Positions 12,801 through 23,600 of a DNA stretch of 64,000 bases are shown piece after piece. The notes below the pieces were generated by a model. The model did no database searches. It was not told the origin of the DNA and saw only the letters and a list, made by a program, of their open reading frames with translations. Made by a program: the position numbers and the translations under genes. The stretch comes from Strix aluco (Eukaryota; Chordata; Aves; Strigiformes; Strigidae). The first letter of the stretch is position 1; every line of letters starts with the position of its first letter. The stretch is from the NCBI RefSeq assembly GCF_031877795.1, contig NC_133948.1:9966948-10030947 (forward strand), written 5' to 3'.

Positions 12801-15800
12801 TTTTTTTAAATACTTTAATGTACTGATCTGATGGTCTTTTCTACATATAACTTGTATGGGCTTTTTTCTTGGCAAGATGGCTGTGAGCTTTTCTTTCTTA
12901 CACCCAAAATATGGGTTGTGGGACAAGCAAAGAATCCCCAAAACTACTCTGGTGTGTTTGTTTCCGCTTTCTGTGAGGAGCAATTGCTGTAAGGGGTGCC
13001 AATGCATGGACTTAGACACAGTATATCCCATCAAACTGATTTTAGTGCTGCAATATAACATCAGGGGATTTAACAATAACAACATGTAATGTTTCCAGGG
13101 TCTGCATGTACATTGCCTCTCTGCTTGCACAGATCGGAGGAAAGTTTGCAAAACCCTTTACAGTTTGAGACCTTATGTTGGAATATACACTTTTTTTGCA
13201 TGACTGCCCTGATGAGTGTGTAGTTCAGTTTTTACTGGACAGGTGATGTTTGCAATCAGATCTTGTCTTTTTTTGATTTTAATTATTACTGATGAAACAC
13301 CAGCCTCAGCTGGGCCTGATCCTTGACAAAGCTTCCAAGTGCTCCCTGAACAAAAGTGACTAGTAAAATATTTCCAATTCCTCTGGTCAGAGCTCTCTTC
13401 TCTGAGCTGGTGGTTTGTATTCAAATTAATTTTTATTTTTTATTGTTAATATGGCAATGTCTGAAGACATAAACCTATATTGAGAGCTCACTGTGCTGAC
13501 TCTGTAATATCCATAAAGATACTCTCTGTGCAAAATGTTAGTGAATGAAGGAGTATAAAAGATCAATTTTCCATTTTAGAGGCATGAAGCTAAGAAAAAA
13601 AGACAATTACATGCTCTGCAGGCATAACAACTTTGTCTTCTTCCCCCTTAGCTCTTTATAATCATGTCAAAATAGACTATTTAGGTCATTTACTGATGAC
13701 CTGTGAATGCCACGTCTATCACAGTCTTTTAAAATGTACAAGTGACAAAGTGTTCCCAATAAAGTTTAATTAGCATAGCGACTGAAGATTCCTGAGCATC
13801 GCCAAAATGCATTAGGACTAATATTGTGGGAGGTCTAGCTACAGGCTAAGGGATTACTCGGTTGAGATTGCCAGTGCATAGCTGATTTGGCTATTTCAAA
13901 TTATCAGAACCTAATTAAATGAAAACATACGAGCAGATAATGAGTGGAGCTGTTGCCTAGAAAATCCTCCAATATTAAATCAGAAGTTTCCTTTAGGGGC
14001 CATTAAAATACAGTGAATATATCTTAGGCTGTGTGTTAATCATCAGTATTATAAGTGAATCTGATATTGGCCTAGAGGAGGATTTTAAAATTGAGTTTTT
14101 GTTATGAACTTTCTGAAGTTCATGCAGGGTCTTCAAGCCCTGTGCAGCTTTCCCCAGCATTCTACCTCCAGTTGCAAATGAATGAGGCTGTTCTAGCCTG
14201 CATACATGTTTTTTAATTGCTCTTAAAAGTCACAACTTGATTACAGAATATCGACAGGCCCTTGGGGAGTACAGGGGAGAAGATTGGAGCAGTGCAGCAG
14301 CAACGAAATGTTAGCAAGGATGGCTCTGCTCGGGGCAGGTGCCGAGCAGCACCCTCTCTGACTTGCATATCTTCTGTGATGGGGTCTGCCTTTTTGCTTG
14401 TGTTTAGTGCCTGTCCCAGCCCGTGGCGCAGCAGCAAGGGGCAGTGGTGCCACACTAAGGACAAGGGCTGTCGACTGAGAAGGACCCACTTGCTTCTCAA
14501 ACCACAGGGTCAGCCTGTTTCGTTTGGTTAGCGTGGCTCTTGGGAGGAGTGCGTGAAGGATGTAAATAGTGTGGTGTGGAGTGGTAGGAGGAGGTGTATT
14601 TCTCAGTTGCATCAGCTGAGCCCATCGCAGGTGACAGCCAGGGGCTATCCTGGTGCTGGCCCATTGCAGACTGTCATGCCGGGACTGGAGAGGGCTGCCT
14701 GGCTGTGAAACACCTGCAAGAGTGAGATATCCTAGGAGAAGTGTATAAAGGTGAATGTGAATATGATGTGTGTTTTTTGATTGAGGTATGGCTTATTTCT
14801 TTGATATGAAAGCAGAGTTAGGTGATAAAACACTCTACATATTCCACCACTTTGATTTTTTTTTTTTTTTTTTTACATCAGTTTCATTTAATTTGATTTT
14901 CCTCAGTTTTGTCTGCCCAGGCCTTGACAGCCTACCTGTCTTGGTACAGCAGTCCCAGTAATCCCAGCAGCTGCCACCCTGCAAAGGCTGTAGGATTGCT
15001 GGCTCTCCGGTTGCTCCATGCCATGGGCAGCCCTGGGCTCCTCAATGGCCAGCTCCTGCACTTGCTGCTGATCTCCTGGCCCCAAACTTCCCTGGCAGGG
15101 GAAGCAGGGGTTTTGAGAATTACGGCTGTTTCTTATTGTCCCACAGCCATTAATATGGGCTGTATTTTTGGTTCCTGGCCATGTGGCTTGGCTCTATTAA
15201 AACAGATGTTGTCCAGCTACAGCCTGCTTTTCTAAGGGATCTGGATCGCTCAGTATCAACAGCCTGTCTTCATCTTTATTTACTGTTCTTCTATGTATAG
15301 CTTTTTTTAAATTTAATTGAGGATGATGATGTGGATGAAAGTGTTAAATACCCTGGAACCAAGATCTGATCCCAGCAGGACCCCTCTGGAAACAGACTGA
15401 CTCAGTGCTTCTTATTTAAAATTAGATTTTGACACCTGTCAGCCCATTTTTTATTTAATGTGTGCTGTGTTCACTTCATATAGTTCTGGTTTCTCAATCA
15501 AAATATCAGCCGCCTTCCAGAAGTCTGTTCCATGGATGCTGTTATCCCTGTTAACCACATCTGTTGTCTCAAAGATAGAAGGTTGTTTGACAGACTCTGT
15601 TTTCCACAAAACCTTGTTGATTGCTGTTACTTATTTCCTTTCTTTCTTAATCATGTCCTGTCTCCGCTATTCCATTATTTTGCTGGGATAGATGCCAGGA
15701 TGACAGCCTTATAATTATCTGGGTCACCCCATTTATCCTTTTCTGGAACTTTCCCATTGTTCCACACTTTTTTTTGAAAATGAACATGCAACAGTCCAGA

Positions 15801-18800
15801 AAGTCTTCAGCCTTTCTTAGACATTTTCAAGTAAGTATTTGGATATGTTGACTTGAAGAATGAGAGGTCAAGGATCTAATGTCCTCCTAAATAAAAACTG
15901 TGGTGAAAAGTGTCCTGGTGTTATCCTGTAGCTGTGACTTGATGCTCTGCTGCTTTTCCAGAGCTCTCACAAGCTCATGGTCGTGATGCGCTTCCGCAGG
16001 ATCCTGCAGTTTCTGCATTACTGGTGGTATTATGGACAGCTCTGTCACCTCTCTCCAGTAGTGCCGTAGTTACAGTTACCTTTCTTCCTAATAACACCCT
16101 TCGGTCTGATACACAATTAAAAAAAAAAAAAGTTAAAAAATCTGAAGTTAATGAAAACATTTGCTTTCTTGACCAAGTCTGTTGGTTGGTTTTTCAAAGC
16201 TCATGGGAGTAACAAATGAGCTCCAAATTTATGGATGTAGCATTAGCAAGTGAACCCATTTTGAAATGGGTTTGTGCCTTGCACAGACAGCTGTCCACAG
16301 CTGCTTCTTCTCCATCTTGCTGGTTTGTGTGGCTACCGGGATTTTCAACAAATGGCTTTTCTTTTCCTCTGAGTGTTTGACTTTTCCATGTTCTGTTTAA
16401 TTTTAAATTCAAATCCCCAATTTGAGAAAAAATTCTTACCTTCTGCACTGAATGACGTTATCTTAGGTCTTCCAAATACAGTTGCTGATTTCCCTTCTCC
16501 CAAACACGATGGTTTAAAAATCTGCTAGAGTAATGGGCATTTATTAGATACACTACATGTAACGGTGTATGAATATTTTGAGTGTGTTGTGACAGCTGGA
16601 AACTGTGTCTTTCCTTTTTTAGGGTGGTTGGTGGCTTTGAGACTCTGACTGCTATGGAGAATGTGGAAAGTGACCCAAAAACAGACCGTCCCAAGGTACG
16701 TGCAATGCACCAGGGGCCGTGCAGGAGAGAGTGAACACATATGGCCTCACGTGGCGCTGCAGTTCACCCCAGTGATGCTTCTCTGAAAACCAGACTTGGG
16801 GGAGATGGTGCAATTTGATCAGCAGATTGATTTGCTCTTTTTCTCTTCTGCTCCTAGGAGGAAATACGAATTCAGACAACAACTGTTTTTGTTGATCCGT
16901 ATGAAGAGGCAGATGCCCAGGTGAGGATAGCTGGTTGGTTAGTTTTTCTGAAAGGCCAGAGCTCTTCTTTGGAGAACTGTGTAACCTAATGCCTTTTCTC
17001 TGAACATGGGCAGCCCCCTGGCCCATATGGTTGCAAGCTAAGATTAAACAGCTGCCATTCAGCATTGCCTTGTTGTGCCAGGATCACCGCCACTCTTTCA
17101 GCGGAGAGGTCTTGTAACTGAGTCTGGCACGGCTCCCAGTCCATCACGCTTATGATGGCTTCCTTCCCAAATGCCCGGAGTAGCTATGGGTAGCTGCAGG
17201 TGAGAAGAGAGGAGTTTTGTTATAATGGCTGCAGACAGCCTGTTTGTAGTGGCCCTTGAGGTCTGTCTCCTACTGCCTGCCCTGTAATCATAGCAATGCT
17301 GATTGCTGTTTTAGAGTGCTTTAAAGCTTCAAAGAATTGGAGACATTTTCTCCTTACACTGGACTAGCTTTTGCAACAGACTGCACTCTTTGCTTCCCAC
17401 AGGTTGCTGCAGAAAGAGAGAAGGTCCAGCTAGAAGAAGAAGCAGCCAAAACAAAAGCTGAGGTGGTCCCACCAAAGAAGGAGGTCCAGACTCCTAAAAC
17501 TTACCGGCAAGGGATTGGAAAATACATTAACATGGCTGCAGCGTGAGTTCCCTGCCCATCTGATCTTTGTTGGGTGTTTTAGTTGCCTTTCCTGCTGGAC
17601 GCTGACCCTGTCCAGTGCCATTGCTCAGATGTTTGGTTTGTGCCAGCAGGCTTTGCAAAGACTCCTTCATGCAGTCCTAACAGTCAAGAGTTCCCTCTAC
17701 TTCTGTTGTTTTTCAAGATTACAAGCTAACTGAGCTTTTCTTTTAGCGCTTGAATGTGACCAAGTTAGTCTTTAACAGCATGTGCTGACTTCAGAACTGT
17801 GGATACACTGCCACAACTCAGAAGCCCTTGTACTGTGTCACTTCCTACACTTTTATTCTTTTCCTCTTCTGCAGCTATACCTGAAGGCCATGGTCCCACA
17901 GCTGTTTCTCTTTTAGCAGCTTCTGCCCTGCACAAAATAGTTGCCTTAAGCCCATATCAATCTGCTGATCTGGTTCCCTGTTCAGCCACATGAACGGTTG
18001 TACCAGCACAACTGAAATAGCCAGAAAGGGGAGCAGGTTCCCAGGCTTGCTGTGGGAGCACAGGGCGTCTGGCAAGTAGCTCCAGGGAGCCTGTCTGGTT
18101 GTACAGGCTTGTCCTACAGCATCCTCTCCCAGACACCCTTTGTAAACCTGTTGGCATTGGCAGCATCGCTTGCTTTCCTAAGGACAGTACAGAATCCCAC
18201 CTGAGTGGCAGCTTTGCATGAGTTTTGGATAGATTAAAATAAATGCCTTGCACTTGATTTTTTGCAGACTTCTCTGAAAGCATTTACAAAAATGCTGTTG
18301 TCTGTCTGCTGCATAAAGGTGTGTATTTATGCATACACAGATCTGGACAGCTATTTAATCAGCTTGTATGTGCCTGCGTGACTTAGAGGCATTTGCATAA
18401 CTGAGAACAAAAATGTGTTAGCCTGTGTAGGTCAGTTTGGTGTGTCAGTTAAGTGTTTCAATTACAAAATATTGCTTGTCCCTTAAATATTATGTTCAGC
18501 TTAAAATTGCTGCCATTCTGCACTGTATTTACAGAGGAAACCCAAGCAGAATTTGCAGCTCTCTGGAAAGGGCCAAGTATCATAGAAAAGACTTTCCTTT
18601 CTTAGTCCTTCTCTCATCACAGCCTTGAAACTGGGAGTTTGGGCCATAGCAGCACCTTGGCAGGTTCAGGGTTCTCCCTGTCACCTACTGATACCTGACA
18701 GTAAAACCACAGTATGTGAGCTGGCTGCATAGTGTTTTCATGGGGTTGCAAACTCTGCTCAAGAGAGGTTGAGAATAGCAGCAACGATGGCAACAGGCTG

Positions 18801-19346
18801 TGCTCAAGAAACAGGAAAGGAGCTGAAAACCTTGCCCAGCTGCTTTACACCTAATTCCCCATAAATCCTTTTGCTGCCACAAATGCAGGTGAGAAGGTGG
18901 GGAGAGAACTTGTGGCTCACATTTTCATCATGACTGTGCTGGAAAAGTACAGCTGTTAATTCTTCAGCTCTGGCCCAGAGAACTTGTTGGGTTTCAAACA
19001 CGTTCCTGGAAGTGTTCGAAGCCTGACTTGACTTATCCCCACAGACTGACCCACTCTCCCTCTTTTTGGGTATGCCAGAGGCCCCCAGCCCCCTGCGGTC
19101 CCCATGCTAGCATGGAGCTTGCACTCCTCTCTGATCGATAAGGGATGGGCTGGCTCTGATACAGGTGTTGCTGGGAGAGGAAAAGCATCCAGCTGCCCTT
19201 GTCCCACCGAACAGTAAATAGTCCCTGAGAGTTGTTTTCATTTTGGCTCTAGGAAGCGCAGTGTGGAAGATGATGGGCCTTCAACCAGCACAGCTGCGAA
19301 GAAAGAGAAAAAGAGTACAGGCTTCGGGGACTTCAGCTCCTGGTAG
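3718..19346 (+). CDS. PPIL2: PPIL2 (cyclophilin-like U-box protein), C-terminal part, six exons, 5' portion outside window
   Basis: Six exons joined at 3718-3835, 6471-6527, 16623-16695, 16858-16920, 17403-17542 and 19253-19346 keep one open frame (545 nt) and encode about 180 residues ending in the family-typical FGDFSSW tail. The first part is the C-terminal half of a cyclophilin (peptidyl-prolyl isomerase) domain ([49 protein letters not shown]). A Glu/Lys-rich tail with [11 protein letters not shown] follows. All introns here are GT-AG. The family protein is about 520 residues. The U-box and the N-terminal half of the cyclophilin fold, including the catalytic Arg, lie upstream of the window. 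Known role: nuclear, spliceosome-associated protein with U-box ubiquitin-ligase activity, also linked to CD147 surface trafficking. The position equivalent to cyclophilin A Trp121 is Tyr (codon 6496-6498), as known for PPIL2, which fits poor cyclosporin binding. Identity is very secure from exon-level similarity and synteny with YPEL1. Confidence 0.97.
4618..4645 (+). repeat. G-quadruplex-type G-run cluster in PPIL2 intron
   Basis: Five runs of three or more G separated by 1 to 5 bases lie on the transcribed (sense) strand just after a GT-rich stretch, so both nascent RNA and DNA could fold into a quadruplex. Confidence 0.6.
4881..4908. repeat. Homopolymer block T8-A11-G9
   Basis: Eight T, eleven A and nine G follow one another without interruption. 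The T/A part is self-complementary. Copy numbers in such blocks are prone to slippage and sequencing error. Confidence 0.9.
6471..6527 (+). CDS. PPIL2: PPIL2 coding exon: [19 protein letters not shown]
   Basis: A 57-base exon after acceptor ttctttccag and before donor gtaaga. It encodes [18 protein letters not shown], with split codons at both ends. Tyr at 6496-6498 occupies the site of the cyclosporin-binding Trp of cyclophilin A. His at 6511-6513 is the conserved His126 equivalent. The frame joins perfectly with the flanking exons. Confidence 0.97.
7043..7088. repeat. TG/TA microsatellite
   Basis: About seven TG units, followed after a short gap by TA-alternating sequence. A similar CT/TG/TA stretch occurs at about 11583-11631. 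Confidence 0.8.
9570..9601. repeat. Perfect 16-bp tandem duplication containing GTAATTAC
   Basis: The unit agtaattaccatttct occurs twice head to tail. Each copy holds the palindrome GTAATTAC with a TAATTA homeodomain-type core. Confidence 0.85.
13683..13702. promoter_or_regulatory. Inverted pair of nuclear-receptor half sites (AGGTCA, 8-bp spacer, TGACCT)
   Basis: Two perfect AGGTCA-class half sites face each other with an 8-bp spacer, within a high-complexity A/T-rich stretch (13.64-14.11 kb) also carrying TAAT-core motifs. A candidate regulatory element only; an 8-bp inverted spacing is not a classic high-affinity arrangement. Confidence 0.3.
14856..14874. repeat. T19 homopolymer
   Basis: Nineteen consecutive T in the PPIL2 large intron. 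No target-site duplication or element body adjoins it, so it is not evidence of a retrotransposed copy. Confidence 0.9.
15345..15830 (-). mobile_element. Old CR1 LINE fragment (reverse-transcriptase 3' region), antisense to PPIL2
   Basis: Read on the + strand, the order of phrases follows an inverted avian CR1: gatcccagcaggacccct, then ttccagaagtc, then acatctgt, then a block matching the 'ccaggatgacagccttataattatctgggtcacccc' type region (positions 15690-15730) corresponding to CR1 '...gaggctgacaggcctgtagttccccgggtc...', then the 'ccttttctggaactttcccattg' equivalent. The element is therefore on the minus strand and heavily diverged, with no intact frame. Boundaries are approximate and rest on remembered CR1 consensus. 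Confidence 0.65.
16623..16695 (+). CDS. PPIL2: PPIL2 coding exon: [19 protein letters not shown]
   Basis: A 73-base exon between acceptor ctttttttag and donor gtacgt. It encodes [20 protein letters not shown] and then TDRPK, the last helix of the cyclophilin fold. The first base completes the Arg codon begun in the previous exon and the exon ends on a whole Lys codon. Confidence 0.97.
16858..16920 (+). CDS. PPIL2: PPIL2 coding exon: [21 protein letters not shown]
   Basis: A 63-base exon of exactly 21 codons in phase 0 on both sides, acceptor tgctcctag and donor gtgagg. It encodes [14 protein letters not shown] then YEEADAQ, the final beta strand of the cyclophilin domain leading into the tail. 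It lies only 162 bases after the preceding exon. A phase-0 exon of this size could be skipped without a frameshift, but nothing in the sequence says that it is. Confidence 0.97.
16921..17402 (+). other. PPIL2: PPIL2 intron (482 bp)
   Basis: A short GT-AG intron with nothing notable. The preceding intron, 16696-16857, is only 162 bp. Confidence 0.93.
17403..17542 (+). CDS. PPIL2: PPIL2 coding exon: charged Glu/Lys tail and [11 protein letters not shown]
   Basis: A 140-base exon after acceptor ttgcttcccacag, ending in donor gtgagt. It encodes [20 protein letters not shown], then [19 protein letters not shown] and KYINMAA. The Glu/Lys-rich part probably forms a short charged helix after the catalytic domain. 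The RQG(I/V)GKYIN block is characteristic of PPIL2 orthologues. This tail differs more from what I know of the mammalian protein than the cyclophilin core does. Confidence 0.96.
17543..19252 (+). other. PPIL2: PPIL2 last intron (1.7 kb)
   Basis: Donor gtgagt, acceptor ttttggctctag. Unique sequence with no recognised repeat or gene. Confidence 0.93.
19253..19346 (+). CDS. PPIL2: PPIL2 last coding exon with stop codon
   Basis: The exon follows acceptor ttttggctctag. It encodes [19 protein letters not shown] then [11 protein letters not shown] and the stop TAG at 19344-19346. The Lys-rich segment is a plausible nuclear-localisation element. The terminal FGDFSSW is the hallmark of PPIL2 C-termini and fixes both gene identity and reading frame. 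Confidence 0.97.
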
Positions 19347-20181
19347 CAGCGCGGGGAGCCTAGCACTGGAGCAGCACAGCAAAAAAAGAAAAGGCGTCCT
19401 CCCACGTGTCCCTGAAGAGCCCGAAAGACAGTCTGTCCTGGGGAGGGAAGGCACCAGCCTGCCCTTCCACTGGGGAAGAAAAGAAAACTGTTGCTTTGTT
19501 AAGGCTGGTTAATGTGGCTTTGTTTTCTAGAGAGCTGTGTTCCCCCCACTGCATCTTCCTCGAAGGCCTTTTTGTTGTTGTTTTGCTAAGCGGGGAGCAG
19601 GCAGCCCATCTCCGCTGGGGATTAGCCGGAGCCTTTCTCTGCTTGGCTGGCAGCAGACCAGGCAGAGCCCAGCCTTGCAGGACGCTACTTCAGTGAATAG
19701 CTACGTTGGTGAAAGAGCTCCTTTCACAGGTAATCGTTTCCAGACAAGCCAAGTCTGTCAAATGAAGGAATGAATTAATGTGCTGAGGAAGTGCCCGTGC
19801 TGCTGTAGCGCTTTGCGGAGGGGGGGAGAGGGCTCCAGCCTGTCCTGCCCTTCCTTCAGCTGCCTTTTGCTAGCTCTCAACAAGGACCAATTCTGTCTCT
19901 TGCTCTTTGCGGGCCTGCCAGGATGCTGGCTGGACTGACTGCTGTCAGTCTCCGTAGGGCCTCGCTCACTCCAAAATGAGCTCTCTCTGTACCCATTTAA
20001 GTCTCTGACAGCCTGGGAAGCAGCGAATCCAGATGAGGAGCCTGGGGTAGCCACACCAATTGTTTCTCCCAGTGGCTGGCCTTCCCTGAGCCACTGGGCA
20101 GCCAGAGGGGCACCACTTCTCAAACCTGTCCTCAGGTCTCAGAAAGTACAGCCTGGAGCAATTGAGCAGGAATAGAAACAA

Positions 20182-20220
20182 CTTTTTTCTTTTTTTCTTT
20201 TCTTTTCTTTTTTCTTTTTT
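20182..20220. repeat. Pyrimidine tract (T/C) in PPIL2 3'UTR
   Basis: An almost uninterrupted run of T with single C interspersed (tttctttttttcttttc pattern), a potential polypyrimidine-tract-binding site or simple slippage product in the sense mRNA. Confidence 0.75.
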
Positions 20221-20368
20221 AAACCATCCTGAAAGCCTGCTCCTCGCAGGGCAACACACACTAGTCTTTCCTGACATCAGTCCTCCCATCATTAGGGAAA
20301 ACCATATAATATAGCTGACAGGCATCTCAGATGTTTCCGTTGCATACCCACAAATTATTAGGAAGCTT

Positions 20369-20374
20369 AATAAA
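20369..20374 (+). promoter_or_regulatory. Candidate proximal poly(A) signal AATAAA of PPIL2
   Basis: Canonical AATAAA about 1.0 kb after the stop codon, with GT-rich sequence (gtatgtgtgtt) some 55 bases further on. It would give the shorter PPIL2 mRNA. Confidence 0.55.
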
Positions 20375-20656
20375 GGCCTTATGGGGTAAAGATATATCAG
20401 CCTGTGAAGTTTTAATCCAAAGCTGTATGTGTGTTACCATCACTTAGATGTAGCAGGCTAGATCCCGAACATTATTTTTTGGTTTATCTTGGGTGTTTTC
20501 AGATGACAGAAATACCCTCCCTACCTCTCTGTGTGGCTGAGGAGATCGTTTTGTAATCAGCTTTGTAACAATACATTTATATCGGTGGTTTCATGTTTTA
20601 AGAGAAGACTCCATTTATATGAAATTGCTGTAATAACTTTTGGTAAAATGTTTTGC

Positions 20657-20662
20657 ATTAAA
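20657..20662 (+). promoter_or_regulatory. Candidate distal poly(A) signal ATTAAA of PPIL2
   Basis: The common variant ATTAAA is followed closely by a T/GT-rich downstream element (ttttcttttgagtgcttgcc), the usual architecture of a cleavage site. Cleavage would fall near 20680. Confidence 0.55.
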
Positions 20663-20680
20663 TGCTTTTATTTTCTTTTG

Positions 20681-23600
20681 AGTGCTTGCCTTTGACTGTT
20701 CAACTGTCATTTCCAAGATCATGGCATTGCAAAGTTGATTGTCATACAAGGAAATGATTCATTCCTACTTTTTAAGATGCTCAGAAGGAACTCCGGGATC
20801 TTTGCGGATATGATTACATCTTTGTTAAATCATAGGAAGTTTAAACTGGTCTGAAAGAATAATAGGGGGTTTTTGTTTTGCAACATTTTGCAGCGTATAA
20901 GTTTGAAATAATGTGTTTGATTCCTGGAATGGGGGATATGATGGAACTTTCCTGAAGCTGCATTTCTTGTGTCTTATTGAAACCTCTTGCTTCTCCTGGG
21001 CTGGCCTTTTCCTGATAAATTGCTATTGATACCTTCCACCTAACTGCTGCTTCAGAATGTTTTTAAGTCATCAAGTTCACAGTGTTGCTAGAGCTGGAAT
21101 AGGCAGTTTAATGAAATCCGTAAGAGTAAAATGTTTTTCTGTACTAGATTAAAATGGAGATTACTATGAAAGAAAGGAGCTTTTGATTACAAGGAAGGCA
21201 GCAGAGGTGTGACAAGGACTCCTATTTCAGCAAGAGCCCTTGCTGCAGATTGATATAAGGGACAGTTTCCTCTTGCAGCAGCAGGCTGCAGAGATAACTA
21301 TCCACTTTCCCTTTCTACTCCAGCTTTTTGGCAGCGCTCACTGCAGTCCACGAAGAACCACTGCCCTGCAAAGCACCGACAGGCCTGCTGCCCTTCCAAG
21401 CACTGCCTTTGCACTGCCTCTTTCATTACAGTTTCCCACCATAACATCAGACACAAAAGAAGGAGCAATTTCCTGGCTTCTAGGAAGTGCTGAGCATAAG
21501 CCTTTTAGTTTTGCTCTAGGCAGGGGTGAAGCTCTTCAGCCTGCATTCACTGCTGGACCTGAATCCAGTTCTCGGGCTGGTGCTGGTGCTCCCTGCTGCT
21601 GTGGGTACCTTCTGGGCCGGGAGATGCTGGCTCTGGCCCGTCCCCGGGGTGTCGCAGTGGGGTGCGGAGGTCAGGCTGTTTGGCCGAGGCCGTGTGCTGA
21701 GCCAGCAGCCACGCTGGGGTTTGCACCGAGATCCACTGCAGGGCAGCGAGCACCATTGGTGCTCTGGCAGCCAGACCCTGCAACTAATTTTTCTTCTGAA
21801 TTCCCACCTCTCTGCTCCCTCCCACACCTGTACGTCTGCATACGTGGTAAAATTTTTTTAACTTCAGATTTTCTTCTGGTTGGCAGAAGCACAAGGACAA
21901 TGTGACACAGGGAAAATGGTGAGCTGTATTGACAGGGGCACGAGGTGGGTGCCCAGAGAGCAGGGCAGTGTGCTGTAGCCCTCATTTTTACAAAACGTGG
22001 CTCTTTGCTGGGTGACTTGCAGAGTTACCACTATCTGAGTTGGAAAAGGGGAGGAAGGAGGCTTTGCTGATACCTTTTCTGCTTCTTTCATCTCTTAGTT
22101 CTCCAGCAAGGACGGTGCGGTAAAGCAATACCCAAAGCAGCTCTTGCCGTGGCTGGAGGGATAAGCAGGAATTGTGCAGCCTTACTACAGGAGCACACTC
22201 CTGGGAACAGCTGTGCTATTTGTAAGCACATTTTTACATTCTTTGTCTTTGACACTTTTCCAGTAAAAGCAAGAGAAAAAGTAGGATTTTAGAGGCTGAA
22301 GTAGCATTTGTCTAGCCTTGACTAGAATAACACCAGCGCTCTCTTACTTTGCATTGCTCCATGCCTGAGCCATTTTGCTGAAAGGTGGAGGCGCTGGGTG
22401 ACCAGTAAATTCATTGTTTCCCGAGATCTGGCACTGTAGCAGTGAACACCACAAGCACGAAACACCCTTGAGAAGGTGGTGGCATGTGGTGGGGCTGGCA
22501 GCCGTGACTGCTTGTTTCCATACAGCCACACAAAGACGTGGGTCTTGCAGGAGACTCAGCTCACCTCTGCTTTTTCTGGTGTGCATTCAGCCTGGCCCCT
22601 CAAGGACCATAGTATTGTCTGTGTGGGCAACAGCACTGATTGAATAGTTTTCAAGCTAAATAGCTGCAACTGTGTTTCCATATTTACCAAGAGAAAAATC
22701 CCAAAATACTGTTGTTCAGTTTAATTTTGCCTGTTCCCCACTGGTTTGAATTGCTACAACCCACTCTCTTGGAAGCAGGAGCATGTATAACCAATTGCTC
22801 TGCTTCAGCATCATGTGGTAGATCATAGTGGTCCCTATATCACGTGGGGCCATGAATTGTGAGTAGTCAAACTGTGTTTCAAGGTCTCCAAGAAAATCCT
22901 GCTTCTCCCTCCAGCTCCTTTCAAGACAGGGACCAAGCAATGAGTGTTCCCCAGAGCCCAAGCCACCTCAGCTGTAAGGATGAGGGGCTCAGTGGGGTGG
23001 AGCAGAGAAGTGCATGCAGAATTCAGTCCAGCACAGCTTGGCTCACTTTCCATCTGTGCTGAACTTACTCCAATTTACTACTTCTTGTGAATTAAAAACC
23101 ACAGAGAACACACCTCTACCAGGTACCGCTCCAGGATTTGTCTGTCATATCCTCTTGAGCCTGAATGGTGGGCACAGGGAAGACATCCCAGCTGCTGTTG
23201 GAATGCTGTTGGCACCAGAAGCAGAGCAGAGCATGGTCAAGGATGAATGGACAGAGACAGCCTGGAGGAGCCTGTGATGGTCGGTAGGATGGGGATGGGG
23301 GGAGGAAGGGCTGCTGAGTGTGCCAGAAATTCTTGCTGGAGCCTGGCATGCAGGTTGCAGCTACCAGAGCCTTGAGGCAGCTGCCATACCCATGGGGTAG
23401 AGGAGCTAAAGCAGAGGAGAGAAGGACCCAGGGCTGCCTCCCAGGGCACTCTCTGCCTCACGGGTTTGGGGACCCAGTAGGGCACATCACAGAGGTGGCA
23501 CGTCCTTGCCCTGTGGCAGCCGCCCATGCGGATGCCTCACCTTGCACAGGCATCCTTGGAATCTTGCAGAAGAGGACCAAATACCTGAAGGGATCCATTT

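Larger units (their letters stand above)
6528..16622 (+). other. PPIL2: PPIL2 large intron (10.1 kb)
   Basis: Donor gtaaga, acceptor ctttttttag. It contains TG/TA microsatellites (7043-7088, about 11583-11631), a 16-bp direct duplication (9570-9601), a T19 run (14856-14874), an old CR1 relic (15345-15830), and a CNE-like stretch with an inverted AGGTCA pair at 13.64-14.11 kb. No exon or RNA gene recognised inside. Confidence 0.9.
19347..20680 (+). other. PPIL2: PPIL2 3' untranslated region
   Basis: Noncoding sequence from the PPIL2 stop to the last good poly(A) signal, about 1.3 kb. It contains a T/C-rich tract at 20182-20220 and two poly(A) hexamers (20369, 20657). Open frames of 60-120 codons on both strands here show no family resemblance and are read as chance. 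The end is inferred; only transcript data would fix it. Confidence 0.7.

Noticed and set aside
19243..19512. 89-codon frame overlapping the last PPIL2 exon
   Set aside because: It is an out-of-frame reading of the PPIL2 exon and its 3'UTR; the true frame ends FGDFSSW at 19346.
21240..21905. 221-codon open frame near the PPIL2 end
   Set aside because: Starts at TTG, overlaps several other frames on both strands, has no recognisable domain and lies in GC-rich DNA.
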